Both the position numbers and the translations under genes were made by a program. From the NCBI GenBank assembly GCA_963701445.1, contig CAVPAM010000038.1, positions 62,001-126,000 of the forward strand: DNA of 64,000 nucleotides. Direction: 5' to 3'. Source of the DNA: CAKZLS01 sp963701445 (GTDB taxonomy: Bacteria; Pseudomonadota; Alphaproteobacteria; Rhodospirillales; Defluviicoccaceae). Below are positions 34,439-43,024 of this stretch, in pieces; the stretch's first letter is position 1; every line of letters begins with the position of its first letter. The notes under the pieces are model-generated. The model worked only from the letters and a program-made list of their open reading frames with translations. It did no database searches and had not been told where the DNA came from.

Positions 34439-35534
34439 TTATTGGATACGCTCGACCGCCCGCGTTCCGAGCGAAGACGACCTCCCGGGGGAGGGGAATG
34501 AATCCGAGGTCATCGCTGAAGGACTGACCTTCCGTCAATCCCCAGGTCACGAAATCCTTGACCGCCGTCCGTTTCTTCTCGTCCGGGTACTGGCCGTACA
34601 GCAGCAGCCAGCTGTAGGTGACGATCGGGTAGGAGTCCGCGCCCTTCGGGTCGGGAATGAACAATCGGAGGTTTTCCGGCATCTCGTTTATGGTGTCGGC
34701 CAGCGCCGCCTGGCCCGTCGTCCGGTTCGGCTTGACGAACTTGCCCGCCTTGTTTTCCAGGGTCGCCATGGGAAGATCGAGACGCTTGGCGAATTCGTAA
34801 CCCATGTAGCCGATGGAACCCTCGCTGATCTTCACCCGCTGGGCCACTCCTTCGTTGCCCTGCGCCAGCATGGTTGCTCCGGGCCAGTCCACCAGCTTCC
34901 CGGTTCCCGGCCCCTGGTCGCGAAACACCTCGCTGACCTCGCTCAAATGATTGGTGAAGGCGAAGGTGGTGCCGCTGCTGTCACGCCTGGCGACGATCGA
35001 GATGGTCCGGTTCGGCAGGTTCAGTTCGGGGTTGGCGGCCTGGATCCTGGGATCGTTCCATTTCTTGATCCCTCCGGCGAAGATATCGGCGTAGACGTCG
35101 CGCGGCAGATACAACTCGCCGGTGATCCCGGGCAGATTGTAGGCCAGGACCACCATGCCGGCGGTCGCCGGAACCAGGTACGCGCCGCGGTCCACCCCGG
35201 CCATCTGCTCGTCCGTCATGGCCGCGTCGCTGGCGCCGAAATCCACGGAGCCGGTGATGAACTTGTTGATGCCGGCGCCGCTGCCGACCGGCGAATAGGT
35301 CACCCAGATTTCGGGGTTGGCTTCCTGGAAGGCGTCGACCCACTTTTTGTACAGATATTCGGGAAAGGTCGCGCCGGCGCCGCGCACCCAAATCCGGCCC
35401 GCCGGCGCGGGCTCGACGCGGGTCTCTTCCTTGGGGGGCGCCTGCTCCTCGCCGCAGGAACTCAGTGCCACCGCGAGCAGCAACGGTAGGGCGAAACCGC
35501 CAATGATGGATCGTCTGGTGCGTTTGGTGGTCAT
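34439..35534 (-). CDS. pstS: Phosphate-binding lipoprotein PstS (first copy; frameshifted end)
   Basis: 364 residues when one base is removed at 34459-34461. The signal peptide ends at the lipobox VALSSC, so this copy is a lipoprotein. Phosphate-binding elements: GAGATFPEYLYKKWVDAF, TYSPVGSGAGINKFI, DFGASDAAMTDEQ and RRDSSGTTFAFTNHLS. Without correction the last codons run into an unrelated tail ending at 34347; with it the protein ends ARNAAVERIQ, as usual. It lies after pstB, in the place often taken by phoU. A second PstS opens the operon. Confidence 0.88.
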
Positions 35535-35556
35535 GACGCTCGGTTCCGGTCGCGGA

Positions 35557-36387
35557 TTAGCTGAAGTCGCCTCGGATGTACTCGCGGGTCAATTCCGCCC
35601 GGGGGTCTTCGAAAACCTGTTTGGTATCGCCCATCTCGACGAGATATCCCGTTCGCCCCCCTTGCGAGATATCGACAGAGAAAAACGCGGTGGTATCGGC
35701 GACCCGCGTCGCCTGCTGCATGTTATGGGTCACCAGGGCGATGGTGTAGTTCTTCTTGAGCTCATGCATCAGTTCCTCGACCTGCCGGGTGGCGATCGGG
35801 TCGAGCGCCGAGCAGGGCTCGTCCATCAGAAGCACGGTCGGCTCGGTCGCGATGGCGCGCGCGATGCACAGGCGCTGCTGCTGGCCGCCCGACAACGACA
35901 AGCCGCTCTGCTTGAGCTTGTCCTTGACTTCCTTCCATATGGCGGCGCGCTGAAGCGCTTTCTCCACGCGTTCCTCCATGTCGCCCTTGAAGCGGTTGAG
36001 CCTGAGGCCGAAGGCGACATTGTCGAAGATGCTCATGGAAAAGGGGTTCGGCTGCTGGAACACCATGCCGATGTAGCGGCGAACGATCACCGGATCGATC
36101 TGCTTGGCGTAGATGTCCTTTCCCATGAAATGAACGTGACCCTCGAAACGGAACACGGGGATCATGTCGTTCATCCGGTTGAGGCAACGGAGCACCGTGC
36201 TCTTGCCGCACCCGGACGGCCCGATGAAACCCGTGACCTTGTTCTTCTCGATCGGCACGTTGCTGTCCCGGACAGCCAGGAAGTTGCCGTAGAAAACCTT
36301 TTCGAGGTTGCAGTCGATCGCCCGGTCCGACAACGGGACGTCCGGGGTGATCGCCGCTTTTTGTGTCTCTGCCGCCATCGCGTTCAT
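35557..36387 (-). CDS. pstB: Phosphate ABC transporter ATPase PstB
   Basis: 276 residues: Walker A GFIGPSGCGKSTVLRCLNRM, Q-loop MVFQQPNPFSMSI, ABC signature SLSGGQQQRLCIARA, Walker B VLLMDEPCSALDP and the switch His in IALVTHNMQQA. It energises phosphate uptake through PstCA. The ATG at 36387 (MNAMAAETQ) is chosen; M390-type alternatives are not needed. 20 bases separate it from pstA and 22 from the following pstS. Confidence 0.95.
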   Translation of the reverse strand: MNAMAAETQKAAITPDVPLSDRAIDCNLEKVFYGNFLAVRDSNVPIEKNKVTGFIGPSGCGKSTVLRCLNRMNDMIPVFRFEGHVHFMGKDIYAKQIDPVIVRRYIGMVFQQPNPFSMSIFDNVAFGLRLNRFKGDMEERVEKALQRAAIWKEVKDKLKQSGLSLSGGQQQRLCIARAIATEPTVLLMDEPCSALDPIATRQVEELMHELKKNYTIALVTHNMQQATRVADTTAFFSVDISQGGRTGYLVEMGDTKQVFEDPRAELTREYIRGDFS

Positions 36388-36407
36388 GATTGTATTCCCG
36401 CTTTTCT

Positions 36408-37304
36408 CTATACCTTGCGTTTGCCGACCAGGCGGCTGAGGATGTTGAAGATCAACACGATCAGAACCAGGACCAGGGACGCCGCCCAGGCCAGTTCGAT
36501 CTGGTTCTCGAAGGGCATGCCCGAAAAGTTGTAGATCAGGATCGACAGGGACGCCGTCGGTTCGGTCAGGCTGCTCATGTGGTAGTTGCTGAACAGCGCG
36601 GTAAACAGGAGCGGCGCGGACTCGCCGGCGGCTCCGGCGACGGCCAGCATCACCCCGGTCAGGATGCCGGGCAGGCCCGTGGGCAGCACCACCTTCCAGA
36701 TGACCTGAGCCCGCGTGCATCCCATGCCGTATGCCGCGTCCTTCATCCGTTGCGGCACCATTTTCATGGCTTCCTCGGCGGTCAGGACCACGGTGGGCAG
36801 CATCAGCACCGACAGCGCGACACCGCCGGCGATGGCCGAGTACGTCCCCATGAGCAGAACCACCGCGCCGTAGGCGAACACGCCGGCCAGGATCGAGGGA
36901 AAGCCGGTGAGCACCTTGGCCAGGAACCGCGATGTGGTGGCGAGCTTGCTGTTGGGGTCCAGTTCGCCAAGGTAGACGGCCGCGAGAATGCCGACGGGTA
37001 TGCTGATCAGCGCGGCGATCCCCACCATCACCAGCGTTCCGACGATGGCGTTGCCGAAGCCGCCGCCCGTTTCGAACCCGGCGGGCGGCAATTCGGTGAA
37101 TATCTCCAGGCCGAACCGCGATCCGCCCTCCACGAACAGCATGTAGAGGACCGAGAACAGCGGCACGGCGGCGATGATCGACACCACCCACGCGCCGCCG
37201 GTGAGCAGCCCGCTGCGCATGGCCCGGCCCTGGAACAGATTGCGGTTCAGGTTCGGGGCTTCCGGCGCGCCGGGGAGGTTTATGGACTGTTCCGGATCGG
37301 CCAT
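36408..37304 (-). CDS. pstA: Phosphate ABC transporter permease PstA
   Basis: 298 residues with six membrane segments. The EAA loop that contacts PstB is EEAMKMVPQRMKDAAYGMGC followed by TRAQVIWKVVLPTGLPGIL; TGFPSILAGVFAYGAVVLL and GAAGESAPLLFTALFSN are typical PstA. It starts three bases after the pstC stop. No irregularity. Confidence 0.95.
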   Translation of the reverse strand: MADPEQSINLPGAPEAPNLNRNLFQGRAMRSGLLTGGAWVVSIIAAVPLFSVLYMLFVEGGSRFGLEIFTELPPAGFETGGGFGNAIVGTLVMVGIAALISIPVGILAAVYLGELDPNSKLATTSRFLAKVLTGFPSILAGVFAYGAVVLLMGTYSAIAGGVALSVLMLPTVVLTAEEAMKMVPQRMKDAAYGMGCTRAQVIWKVVLPTGLPGILTGVMLAVAGAAGESAPLLFTALFSNYHMSSLTEPTASLSILIYNFSGMPFENQIELAWAASLVLVLIVLIFNILSRLVGKRKV

Positions 37305-37307
37305 GGC

Positions 37308-38280
37308 CTATGCCTTCTGCTTTCTCGTCGCCACCGTGATGATCCCGATGCCGGCGATGTTGACCACGAGGGTAATGGCGAGGAGCGCCAAGGCGGCGTA
37401 CATGAGCGCCTGGACTTCGATTTGCCCCGCCTCGGGGAAGTTGGACGCGAGCAATGACGCCAAGGTGTTGGCCGGCGCGAACAGCGACAGGCTGATCTGG
37501 TTGGAGTTGCCGATCAGCATCGCCAGGGCCATGGTTTCGCCGAGCGCGCGGCCGAAACCGAGAACCAGGGCCCCGAAGATACCGCGCGAGGCCGTCGGCA
37601 CCAGGACCCTGAGAATGGCCTCCCAGCGGGTGGTGCCCATGCCATAGGCCGCCTCCTTCACCTTGAAGGGAACGAGGTTGAGGGAATCCTGGGAGATGGC
37701 CGCCACCGTCGGCAGTATCATGATCGAGAGGACCAGCACGGCCGGCATCATCCCCGGTCCGCTGAGCGATGTTCCGAAAAAGGGGATCCAGCCGAGGGTC
37801 TCGTGGAGCCAGTTGGCCAAGCGGACGGATGGCCGGAATGACCACGTAGATGCCCCAGAGGCCGTAAACGACGCTGGGGATGGCGGCCAGCATTTCGACG
37901 ATGGTGCGGAAGACCGCCGCGATGCGAACCGGCAGAAATCCCTGGGTCAGGAAAATGGCGACCGTGACGCCGAAAAACCCACCGATCAGGAGGGCCAGGA
38001 GGGAGCTGTACAGCGTGCCCCAGATCTCCGGGAGGATACCGAACTGTTCACGGCTTACGTCCCAGGTGGAGGAAACCAGAAACCCGAGCCCGTATTCGCG
38101 GATGGCCGGCATCGCCTGGCCGCCGATCTCGTACAGAATATAGATCACCAGCAGAATGATGATCCCCGCCCCGGCGACGGCGGCCAATCGAAAGCCCCGG
38201 TCCCCCAGGTAGTCGCTCCGCGACGGCGGGCCCGAGATGGAGTCCACGGAAACCGCCTGGGCAAAAACATTATTCGCCAT
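37308..38280 (-). CDS. pstC: Phosphate ABC transporter permease PstC (frameshifted)
   Basis: About 323 residues after correction. First part: FRLAAVAGAGIIILLVIYIL, SSTWDVSREQFGILPEIWGT then LYSSLLALLIGGFFGVTVAI and IPSVVYGLWGIYVVIPAIRP. Second part: LHETLGWIPFFGTSLSGPGM and the EAA loop FKVKEAAYGMGTTRWEAILR. The two halves are in frames differing by one; deleting one A of AA at 37819-37820 joins RPLANWLHETLGW as in intact PstC. The ATG at 38280 was chosen over a TTG nine bases upstream. Confidence 0.9.
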
Positions 38281-38394
38281 GAATTCCAAGCCTCAATGGT
38301 TCACGGGCGTTCCGGAACCGGGTCGGGGAGCCGAGACGGACACGCGGAACCCTCCGCGATCCGGCATGCCCCGACCTGGTCCGGGGCCCCGCGA

Positions 38395-39457
38395 TTACTG
38401 GATGAACTGCGAGGCCTCGCGCACCTTCGCGACCACATTTTCCGGCAGGGGAATGTAGCCCATGCTGTCGGCGATCTTCTGACCGTCGGTGAGGCAGTAC
38501 TCCACCAGCTTCCGCAGCGCCTCGGCGACCTTCGGGTCCTGCTCCCTGTAGAACAGCATCCAGGTGAACGTCGCGATGGGATAGGCGGCCTCGCCGGCCG
38601 GATCGGTGACCCAGACCCGCAGATCGGGCACGCCCGGCTGTCCGGGCAGGTCGGCTTGCGGGAACTCGGCGCTGGCAAGCGCGGCGCTGCCCGCCTCGGC
38701 GCTCGCGCCGACGAACTTGCCGGATTTGTTCTCCAGCAACGCCGATTTGGCCTTGGTCAGTTTGGCGTAACCGTATTCGATGTAGCCGATGGCGCCCGGC
38801 GTCTGTTTGACGGTGGCGGTGATGCCGTCGTTCTTGGGCGCCTTCACCAGTTTGTCGGTGGACGGCCATTGCACGGTCGTGCCGACGCCGGGACCGCTCT
38901 TGAAGCCCTCGTTGATGGCGCTCAGGTGCTGCGTGAATACGTAGGTCGTCCCGCTGCTGTCCGAGCGGACGACAACCGTGATCGGCTGGTCGGGGAGGGT
39001 GACGTCCGGATTGGCCTTGGCGATCCGCTCGTCGTTCCAGCGCGTGATCTTGCCCAGGAAAATGTCCGGATAGACATCGCGCGGCAGCTTCAGGGTGTCG
39101 ACGTCCTTGAGGTTGTAGGCGAGAACGATCTCGCCCGCGGTCATCGGCAGCAGGACGACGCCCTTCTTCGACCTTCGCGATGTCCTCGTCGGTCATGGCC
39201 GCGTCGCTGGCCGCGAATTGGACGGTATTGTTGATGAAGTCCTGAATGCCCGCGCCGCTGCCCTTCGCCTGGAAGTCGACCGTAATCCCGTCGTTCTGTT
39301 TACTGAACGACTTGAACCACGCCGAATAGATCGGAAACGGAAAGCTCGCCCCGGAACCGATAATACGGACATCGCTCGCGCGCGCCGTGGCGGAAACCGC
39401 CATGGCGGCGGCGACCGCGAGCACGGCGGCCAGTCTCGTCAAGCACCGGATTTTCAT
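38395..39457 (-). CDS. pstS: Periplasmic phosphate-binding protein PstS (second copy; frameshifted)
   Basis: 353 residues after removing one base in a CCC run at 39161-39163. The signal peptide ends MAVSATARA, with no lipobox, so it is soluble in the periplasm. Motifs: IIGSGASFPFPIYSAWFKSF, FQAKGSGAGIQDFI, FAASDAAMTDEDIA, MTAGEIVLAYNLKDV and VVRSDSSGTTYVFTQH. It is the first gene of the pst operon. No clear Pho box (CTGTCAT-type repeats) was seen in front of it, so PhoB control is not shown by the sequence. Confidence 0.9.
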
Positions 39458-39757
39458 TCCTCTTTACTCCCCTTGCACCGGTTTGTTTCGGTATGGGCGG
39501 GAGATTTAACCGAGAGTGTTCGGAAACGGTAATGACCGATTCGTTGCGGATTTATGATGTTTTTGTGTTGGGCGCTTGATTTCCCGCCGCCGGGGCACAA
39601 TCGCTTCCAGAACGACAAATCCAATCCCGCCGTACCAGCGTAACAATACGCGGTTACAAAGGCCGAGTGCCGCCACGGGCTGGGGACTGCCGCCGAGATC
39701 GATCCCCGCTTCGCGCCGCGGCGCTGCCACGCTGGTGACGATGAGGGGTACTAGGAA
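39458..39757. other. Divergent pstS/rpoH intergenic region
   Basis: 300 bases without a supported gene, of lower GC at 39480-39570. It must carry promoters for both neighbours. I found no convincing Pho box, no TGATCC-type RpoE site and no clear sigma-32 site in it. Confidence 0.5.
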
Positions 39758-40696
39758 ATGACCGTGACGAGCCCGACCACCGACCCGCGACCTTCCGTAC
39801 AGGACGGCGTTGGACGCTATCTTCGCAGTATCCGCCTCTACCCGCTGCTCACTCCCGAGGACGAGCGGCGGCTGGCCACGGAACTCGCCGAGAAGGGAAG
39901 CGTCGAGGCCAGGGACCAGTTGATCACCAGTCATCTTCGGCTGGTGGCGAAGATCGCGGCCGGATATCGCGGTTACGGCCTGCCGATCGGCGAACTGATA
40001 TCGGCCGGCAACGTCGGCTTGATGCAGGCGGTCGACAAATTCGACGTTTCAAAGGGGTTCAGGCTCGCCACCTACGCCATGTGGTGGATCCGCGCGTCCA
40101 TGCAGGAGTACATCCTGCAGTCGTGGTCCATTGTCCGCATGGGGTCTACCTCGCAGCAGAAGAAGCTGTTTTTCAACCTTCGCCGGTTGAAGGGCCAGCT
40201 CCAGGCGTTTGAGGACGGCGAACTCAGCGCGCGCAACGTCAAGACCATCGCCGAGCGGCTGAACGTGCCCGATGGCGACGTGATCAAGATGAACCGGCGC
40301 ATGGCGGGCCCCGACTACTCGCTGAACGCGCCGGTGCGCGACGAGGGCGAGGGGCAGAGGCAGGATTGGCTGGTGGACGACGCGGACAACCAGGAGACGA
40401 CCCTGGCCGAACTGGACGAGCGGTCGTACCGGCGCGAGCTTCTTGGCCAGGCCATGAGCACGCTGAGCGAGCGGGAACGAGACATCGTGGTCGAACGGCG
40501 TTTGGCCGAAAAGCCGTTGACGCTGGAACAACTGGGGTTCCGCTATGGCATCTCGCGCGAGCGGGTCCGCCAGATCGAGGGCATCGCCGTTGATAAACTG
40601 ACCAAGTCGGTGGACAAGGCGGCAAAGTCGGCCGAGGCCAATATCCGGTTCGCCCGCCCGGCCGATCACATCGCCGATGCCCTCACGGCGGCCTGA
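39758..40696 (+). CDS. rpoH: Sigma-32-type RNA polymerase sigma factor RpoH
   Basis: 312 residues. Sigma region 2: DQLITSHLRLVAKIAAGYRG, GNVGLMQAVDKFDVSKGFRL and ATYAMWWIRASMQEYILQSW, followed by the RpoH-box-like SQQKKLFFNLRRLKGQLQAF; region 4: LGFRYGISRERVRQIEGIAV. It is RpoH rather than RpoD by length and the QKKLFFNLRR segment. Alphaproteobacteria often have two RpoH; the RpoH-II form works downstream of RpoE in oxidative stress, which would fit this neighbourhood, but the subgroup is inferred. A hairpin separates it from folE. Confidence 0.92.
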   Translation: MTVTSPTTDPRPSVQDGVGRYLRSIRLYPLLTPEDERRLATELAEKGSVEARDQLITSHLRLVAKIAAGYRGYGLPIGELISAGNVGLMQAVDKFDVSKGFRLATYAMWWIRASMQEYILQSWSIVRMGSTSQQKKLFFNLRRLKGQLQAFEDGELSARNVKTIAERLNVPDGDVIKMNRRMAGPDYSLNAPVRDEGEGQRQDWLVDDADNQETTLAELDERSYRRELLGQAMSTLSERERDIVVERRLAEKPLTLEQLGFRYGISRERVRQIEGIAVDKLTKSVDKAAKSAEANIRFARPADHIADALTAA

Positions 40697-40717
40697 GCCT
40701 TCACTATTCCAACGCCA

Positions 40718-40753
40718 GGGACGGCGGCGGCCCGCGAAAGGCACCGCCGTCCC
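40718..40753 (+). terminator. Hairpin between rpoH and folE
   Basis: Exact 10-bp inverted repeat GGGACGGCGG / CCGCCGTCCC with a 16-base loop, 21 bases after rpoH and 28 bases before folE. No U-run follows; it may terminate rpoH or attenuate folE. Confidence 0.6.
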
Positions 40754-40781
40754 GATATACCACCGCAAGGAGTTTTAAGCT

Positions 40782-41417
40782 TTGAACGCCCATGTGAAAC
40801 ATGTCCTGAGATCCGACGACAGTCCCCTTTCCGTACCACAGCCGACGCGCGACGAGGCCGAGCAGGCCGTACGAACCTTGATCCGGTGGGCCGGTGACGA
40901 TCCGGCGCGCGAAGGCCTGGTGGGTACGCCCGACCGCGTCGTCCGGGCCTATGAGGAGTTCTTCTCCGGTTACGGCGACGACCCGAGCGAGATGCTGCGG
41001 CGGACCTTCGAGGAAACCGACGGCTACGATGAGATGGTGGTGCTCCGCGACATCGCCTTCGAAAGCCACTGCGAACATCACATGGTGCCGATCATTGGCA
41101 AGGCGCATGTGGGCTACTTGCCGAGCAACAAGGTCGTCGGCATCTCGAAACTGGCCCGGGTCGTCGAGACCTTCGCAAAGCGTCTGCAGATCCAGGAAAA
41201 GATGACCGCTCAGATCGCCAACGTGATCGACACGGAACTGCAACCGCGCGGCGTCGCGGTGGTGGTCGAGGCGGCGCATCAGTGCATGACCACGCGCGGC
41301 ATTCACAAGCCCGGCGTTACCATGGTGACCAGCCGGATGCTCGGCGCGTTCCGCGACGACCCCATGACCCGCCGCGAGTTCCTCGCCATGATCGGCTCCC
41401 GCGGCAGGGGCGTTTAG
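40782..41417 (+). CDS. folE: GTP cyclohydrolase I FolE
   Basis: 211 residues converting GTP to 7,8-dihydroneopterin triphosphate, first step of folate and of queuosine-type pathways. Zinc and catalytic residues are in FESHCEHHMVPIIGKAHVGY and VEAAHQCMTTRGIHKPG; substrate contacts in VVGISKLARVVETFAKRLQI. The TTG at 40782 is supported by AAGGAG nine bases upstream and by the lack of an in-frame ATG before the conserved part. Followed 37 bases downstream by the second copy of the short intergenic element. Confidence 0.93.
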   Translation: MNAHVKHVLRSDDSPLSVPQPTRDEAEQAVRTLIRWAGDDPAREGLVGTPDRVVRAYEEFFSGYGDDPSEMLRRTFEETDGYDEMVVLRDIAFESHCEHHMVPIIGKAHVGYLPSNKVVGISKLARVVETFAKRLQIQEKMTAQIANVIDTELQPRGVAVVVEAAHQCMTTRGIHKPGVTMVTSRMLGAFRDDPMTRREFLAMIGSRGRGV

Positions 41418-41453
41418 CCCGGTTTTCGTCCCCATCCGGCATCTTTTAGGCCG

Positions 41454-41510
41454 AATTTCTACTGTGCATGGGGTTGTTTTTACTTTTTTCGTTTTACCCC
41501 CCCCCCCCCC
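41454..41510 (+). repeat. Short intergenic element, copy 2 (TCTACTGTGCATGGGG ... C14)
   Basis: The core TTTCTACTGTGCATGGGGTT with the following GTTTT is nearly identical to copy 1 at 15068-15118, followed by a 16-base T-rich spacer and fourteen C. The same order and spacing (17 versus 16 bases) argue for a defined element. The rest of the 235-base region to the first srf gene shows no gene. Confidence 0.65.
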
Positions 41511-41652
41511 GGGCCGACCTCATCCGAGATCGCGCCCGATCCGGGGCCGGCGGAAACACCCAGGCCATGACCTAGCCGCGCGCGTCAAAAGGGTTGGGTT
41601 GACAGTGCCATTGAGCTAAGACAGTGCGAGAGCTTGCTCGATCGGGGGTGGC

Positions 41653-42897
41653 ATGGCGAGTCGGCTGCGCGTTGCGCGTCTTGATCCATCGGGGTATGTG
41701 GCGGTATCGGACGAAGGCGCTCCGGCCGCCGATCTGCATCAAAGTCTTCAGGCCGTCATCCGGCGGCATCTCCCGGCCGTGAACGCGTCGTTGCTGGCGG
41801 CGCCGTCGCCGACGGCCGACGGCCGGTACGTGGAGTGGTACTCGGATCTCCCGGGCCAGCCTCGGAAGCTGACCGCATTGCCGGACGCGGAGCAGGCGGC
41901 CGCGCGGGCGCTGCTCAAGGATCGCCTCGACGCGCTGCGGACGTTCGCCGACCGGCTTCCGGACCTGGATCCGGGCGCGGGCGATCTGGCGGAGTCCTTG
42001 CGCCAGGCTCTCTCGTACCCCGGCGACGACACCGTCTACGTGATCGGAGATCAGCCGGTCCTCACCTTCTGGGGCTACCGGCCGCCGGCGGCGGCGGTTC
42101 CTCCACCCCCGCCGGTGGCGGAACCGGTCCCCGCCGGCCCGCGCGCTCCGCGCTGGCCGTGGCTCGCGGGGTCGCTTCTGGCGCTGGGACTGCTGGCGTT
42201 CGTGGGGTGGTGGTATTCGGTGGATTTCCGCTGGCCGCCGTGGATCGACTACAAGGCGCTGATCGCCGCCGCCGAACAGGACGAACGGGCGCTTGCCGAC
42301 CGTCTCGCGGCCCTGGAAGCGACGATTGGCGGAAAGCTCGAGGAATGCCGGCTTGTCGATCGCGTAAAGACCCTGGAGGCCCGCGTCGCGGAAGAGCTCA
42401 AGCGGTGTTCCCTGCGCGCCGCGCTCGACCAGGCGCGAACGGAGGAAGAAGCCTTGCGGGATCGCGTTGAGGACGCGACGAGAACGCTGGCGGACCTCCG
42501 CAACAAGTGCTGGTGCGAGTCGTTGCCGCCGTTGCCCCAACAGGTGCGCGATCAGGCAGACCTTGCGTTCCTGGACGGCCGCTGGAAATCCATCACACCC
42601 CACTGGTCGGTATTGACCAAGGAAGGTGTCGAGATCGTGCTGGACATGGGGCGTGGCGCCGGACCATCAGCCTATCTCGTTGGCTCCGGCGCGTCGAAGC
42701 GGACCTGTCCGGGGCGCTTGCGATCAACCTTGAGGAACGCCGATTTCGTGATCCGCGTTTCGGAAAGCCGGTGCGCTGGGAGAGAATCGTATGTTCCGCT
42801 CACGATGACATGTTCCCTGACACCGCAAGAGACGATGGTCTGCTGCGCCAACAATGGACGCTATTCCTTCGGCTCGGAGCTGGTCAGGGACAAGTAG
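41653..42897 (+). CDS. SrfA-like membrane protein with C-terminal SrfA-type domain
   Basis: 414 residues. Residues 1-145 are a SrfA-type N-terminal domain ending GDDTVYVIGDQPVLTFWGYR, presumed cytoplasmic. A Pro-rich linker leads to one membrane span (WPWLAGSLLALGLLAFVGWW, about 170-190), then a coiled coil of about 100 residues with paired Cys, and a C-terminal beta domain starting FLDGRWKSITPHWSVLTKEG, rich in Cys, probably periplasmic. The FLDGxWKS start is shared with the third gene. The first about 145 residues and the membrane region are nearly identical to the next gene, indicating tandem duplication. Function unknown; first gene of the srf locus. Confidence 0.75.
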   Translation: MASRLRVARLDPSGYVAVSDEGAPAADLHQSLQAVIRRHLPAVNASLLAAPSPTADGRYVEWYSDLPGQPRKLTALPDAEQAAARALLKDRLDALRTFADRLPDLDPGAGDLAESLRQALSYPGDDTVYVIGDQPVLTFWGYRPPAAAVPPPPPVAEPVPAGPRAPRWPWLAGSLLALGLLAFVGWWYSVDFRWPPWIDYKALIAAAEQDERALADRLAALEATIGGKLEECRLVDRVKTLEARVAEELKRCSLRAALDQARTEEEALRDRVEDATRTLADLRNKCWCESLPPLPQQVRDQADLAFLDGRWKSITPHWSVLTKEGVEIVLDMGRGAGPSAYLVGSGASKRTCPGRLRSTLRNADFVIRVSESRCAGRESYVPLTMTCSLTPQETMVCCANNGRYSFGSELVRDK

Positions 42898-43024
42898 GCG
42901 CCGAGGTTCGGCCGCGCCAAACGCCCGGGGAACCGCTTCCGCCGCGCGGAAAAAGCCGTTGGCATGGTGTAACATAAATCGTTAGGCTTGCCGGATGAGG
43001 GGGGACGCTTGATCAAGAGGTGGC

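Noticed and set aside
35557..38289. A single 910-codon minus-strand frame spanning the pst genes
   Set aside because: It begins as PstC and ends as PstB, but its middle is the wrong frame of PstC and PstA. It arises from a one-base error and lack of stops in GC-rich DNA, not from a fusion.
39458..39757. Pho box, EcfG-type (GGAAC...GTT) or RpoE promoter in the pstS/rpoH region
   Set aside because: GGAAAC and CGTT occur but with a spacing of only about 14 bases, no CTGTCAT-type direct repeats are present, and no TGATCC-N18 site was found.
41497..41510. The fourteen-C run as an assembly artefact only
   Set aside because: Its length may be unreliable, but the C-tract occurs at the same place in the independent copy at 15111-15118, so it is part of the element.
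15068..41510. CRISPR or terminal repeats of a transposon for the duplicated short element
   Set aside because: Only two copies in direct orientation, no spacer array, no transposase, and each copy sits just after a gene end.
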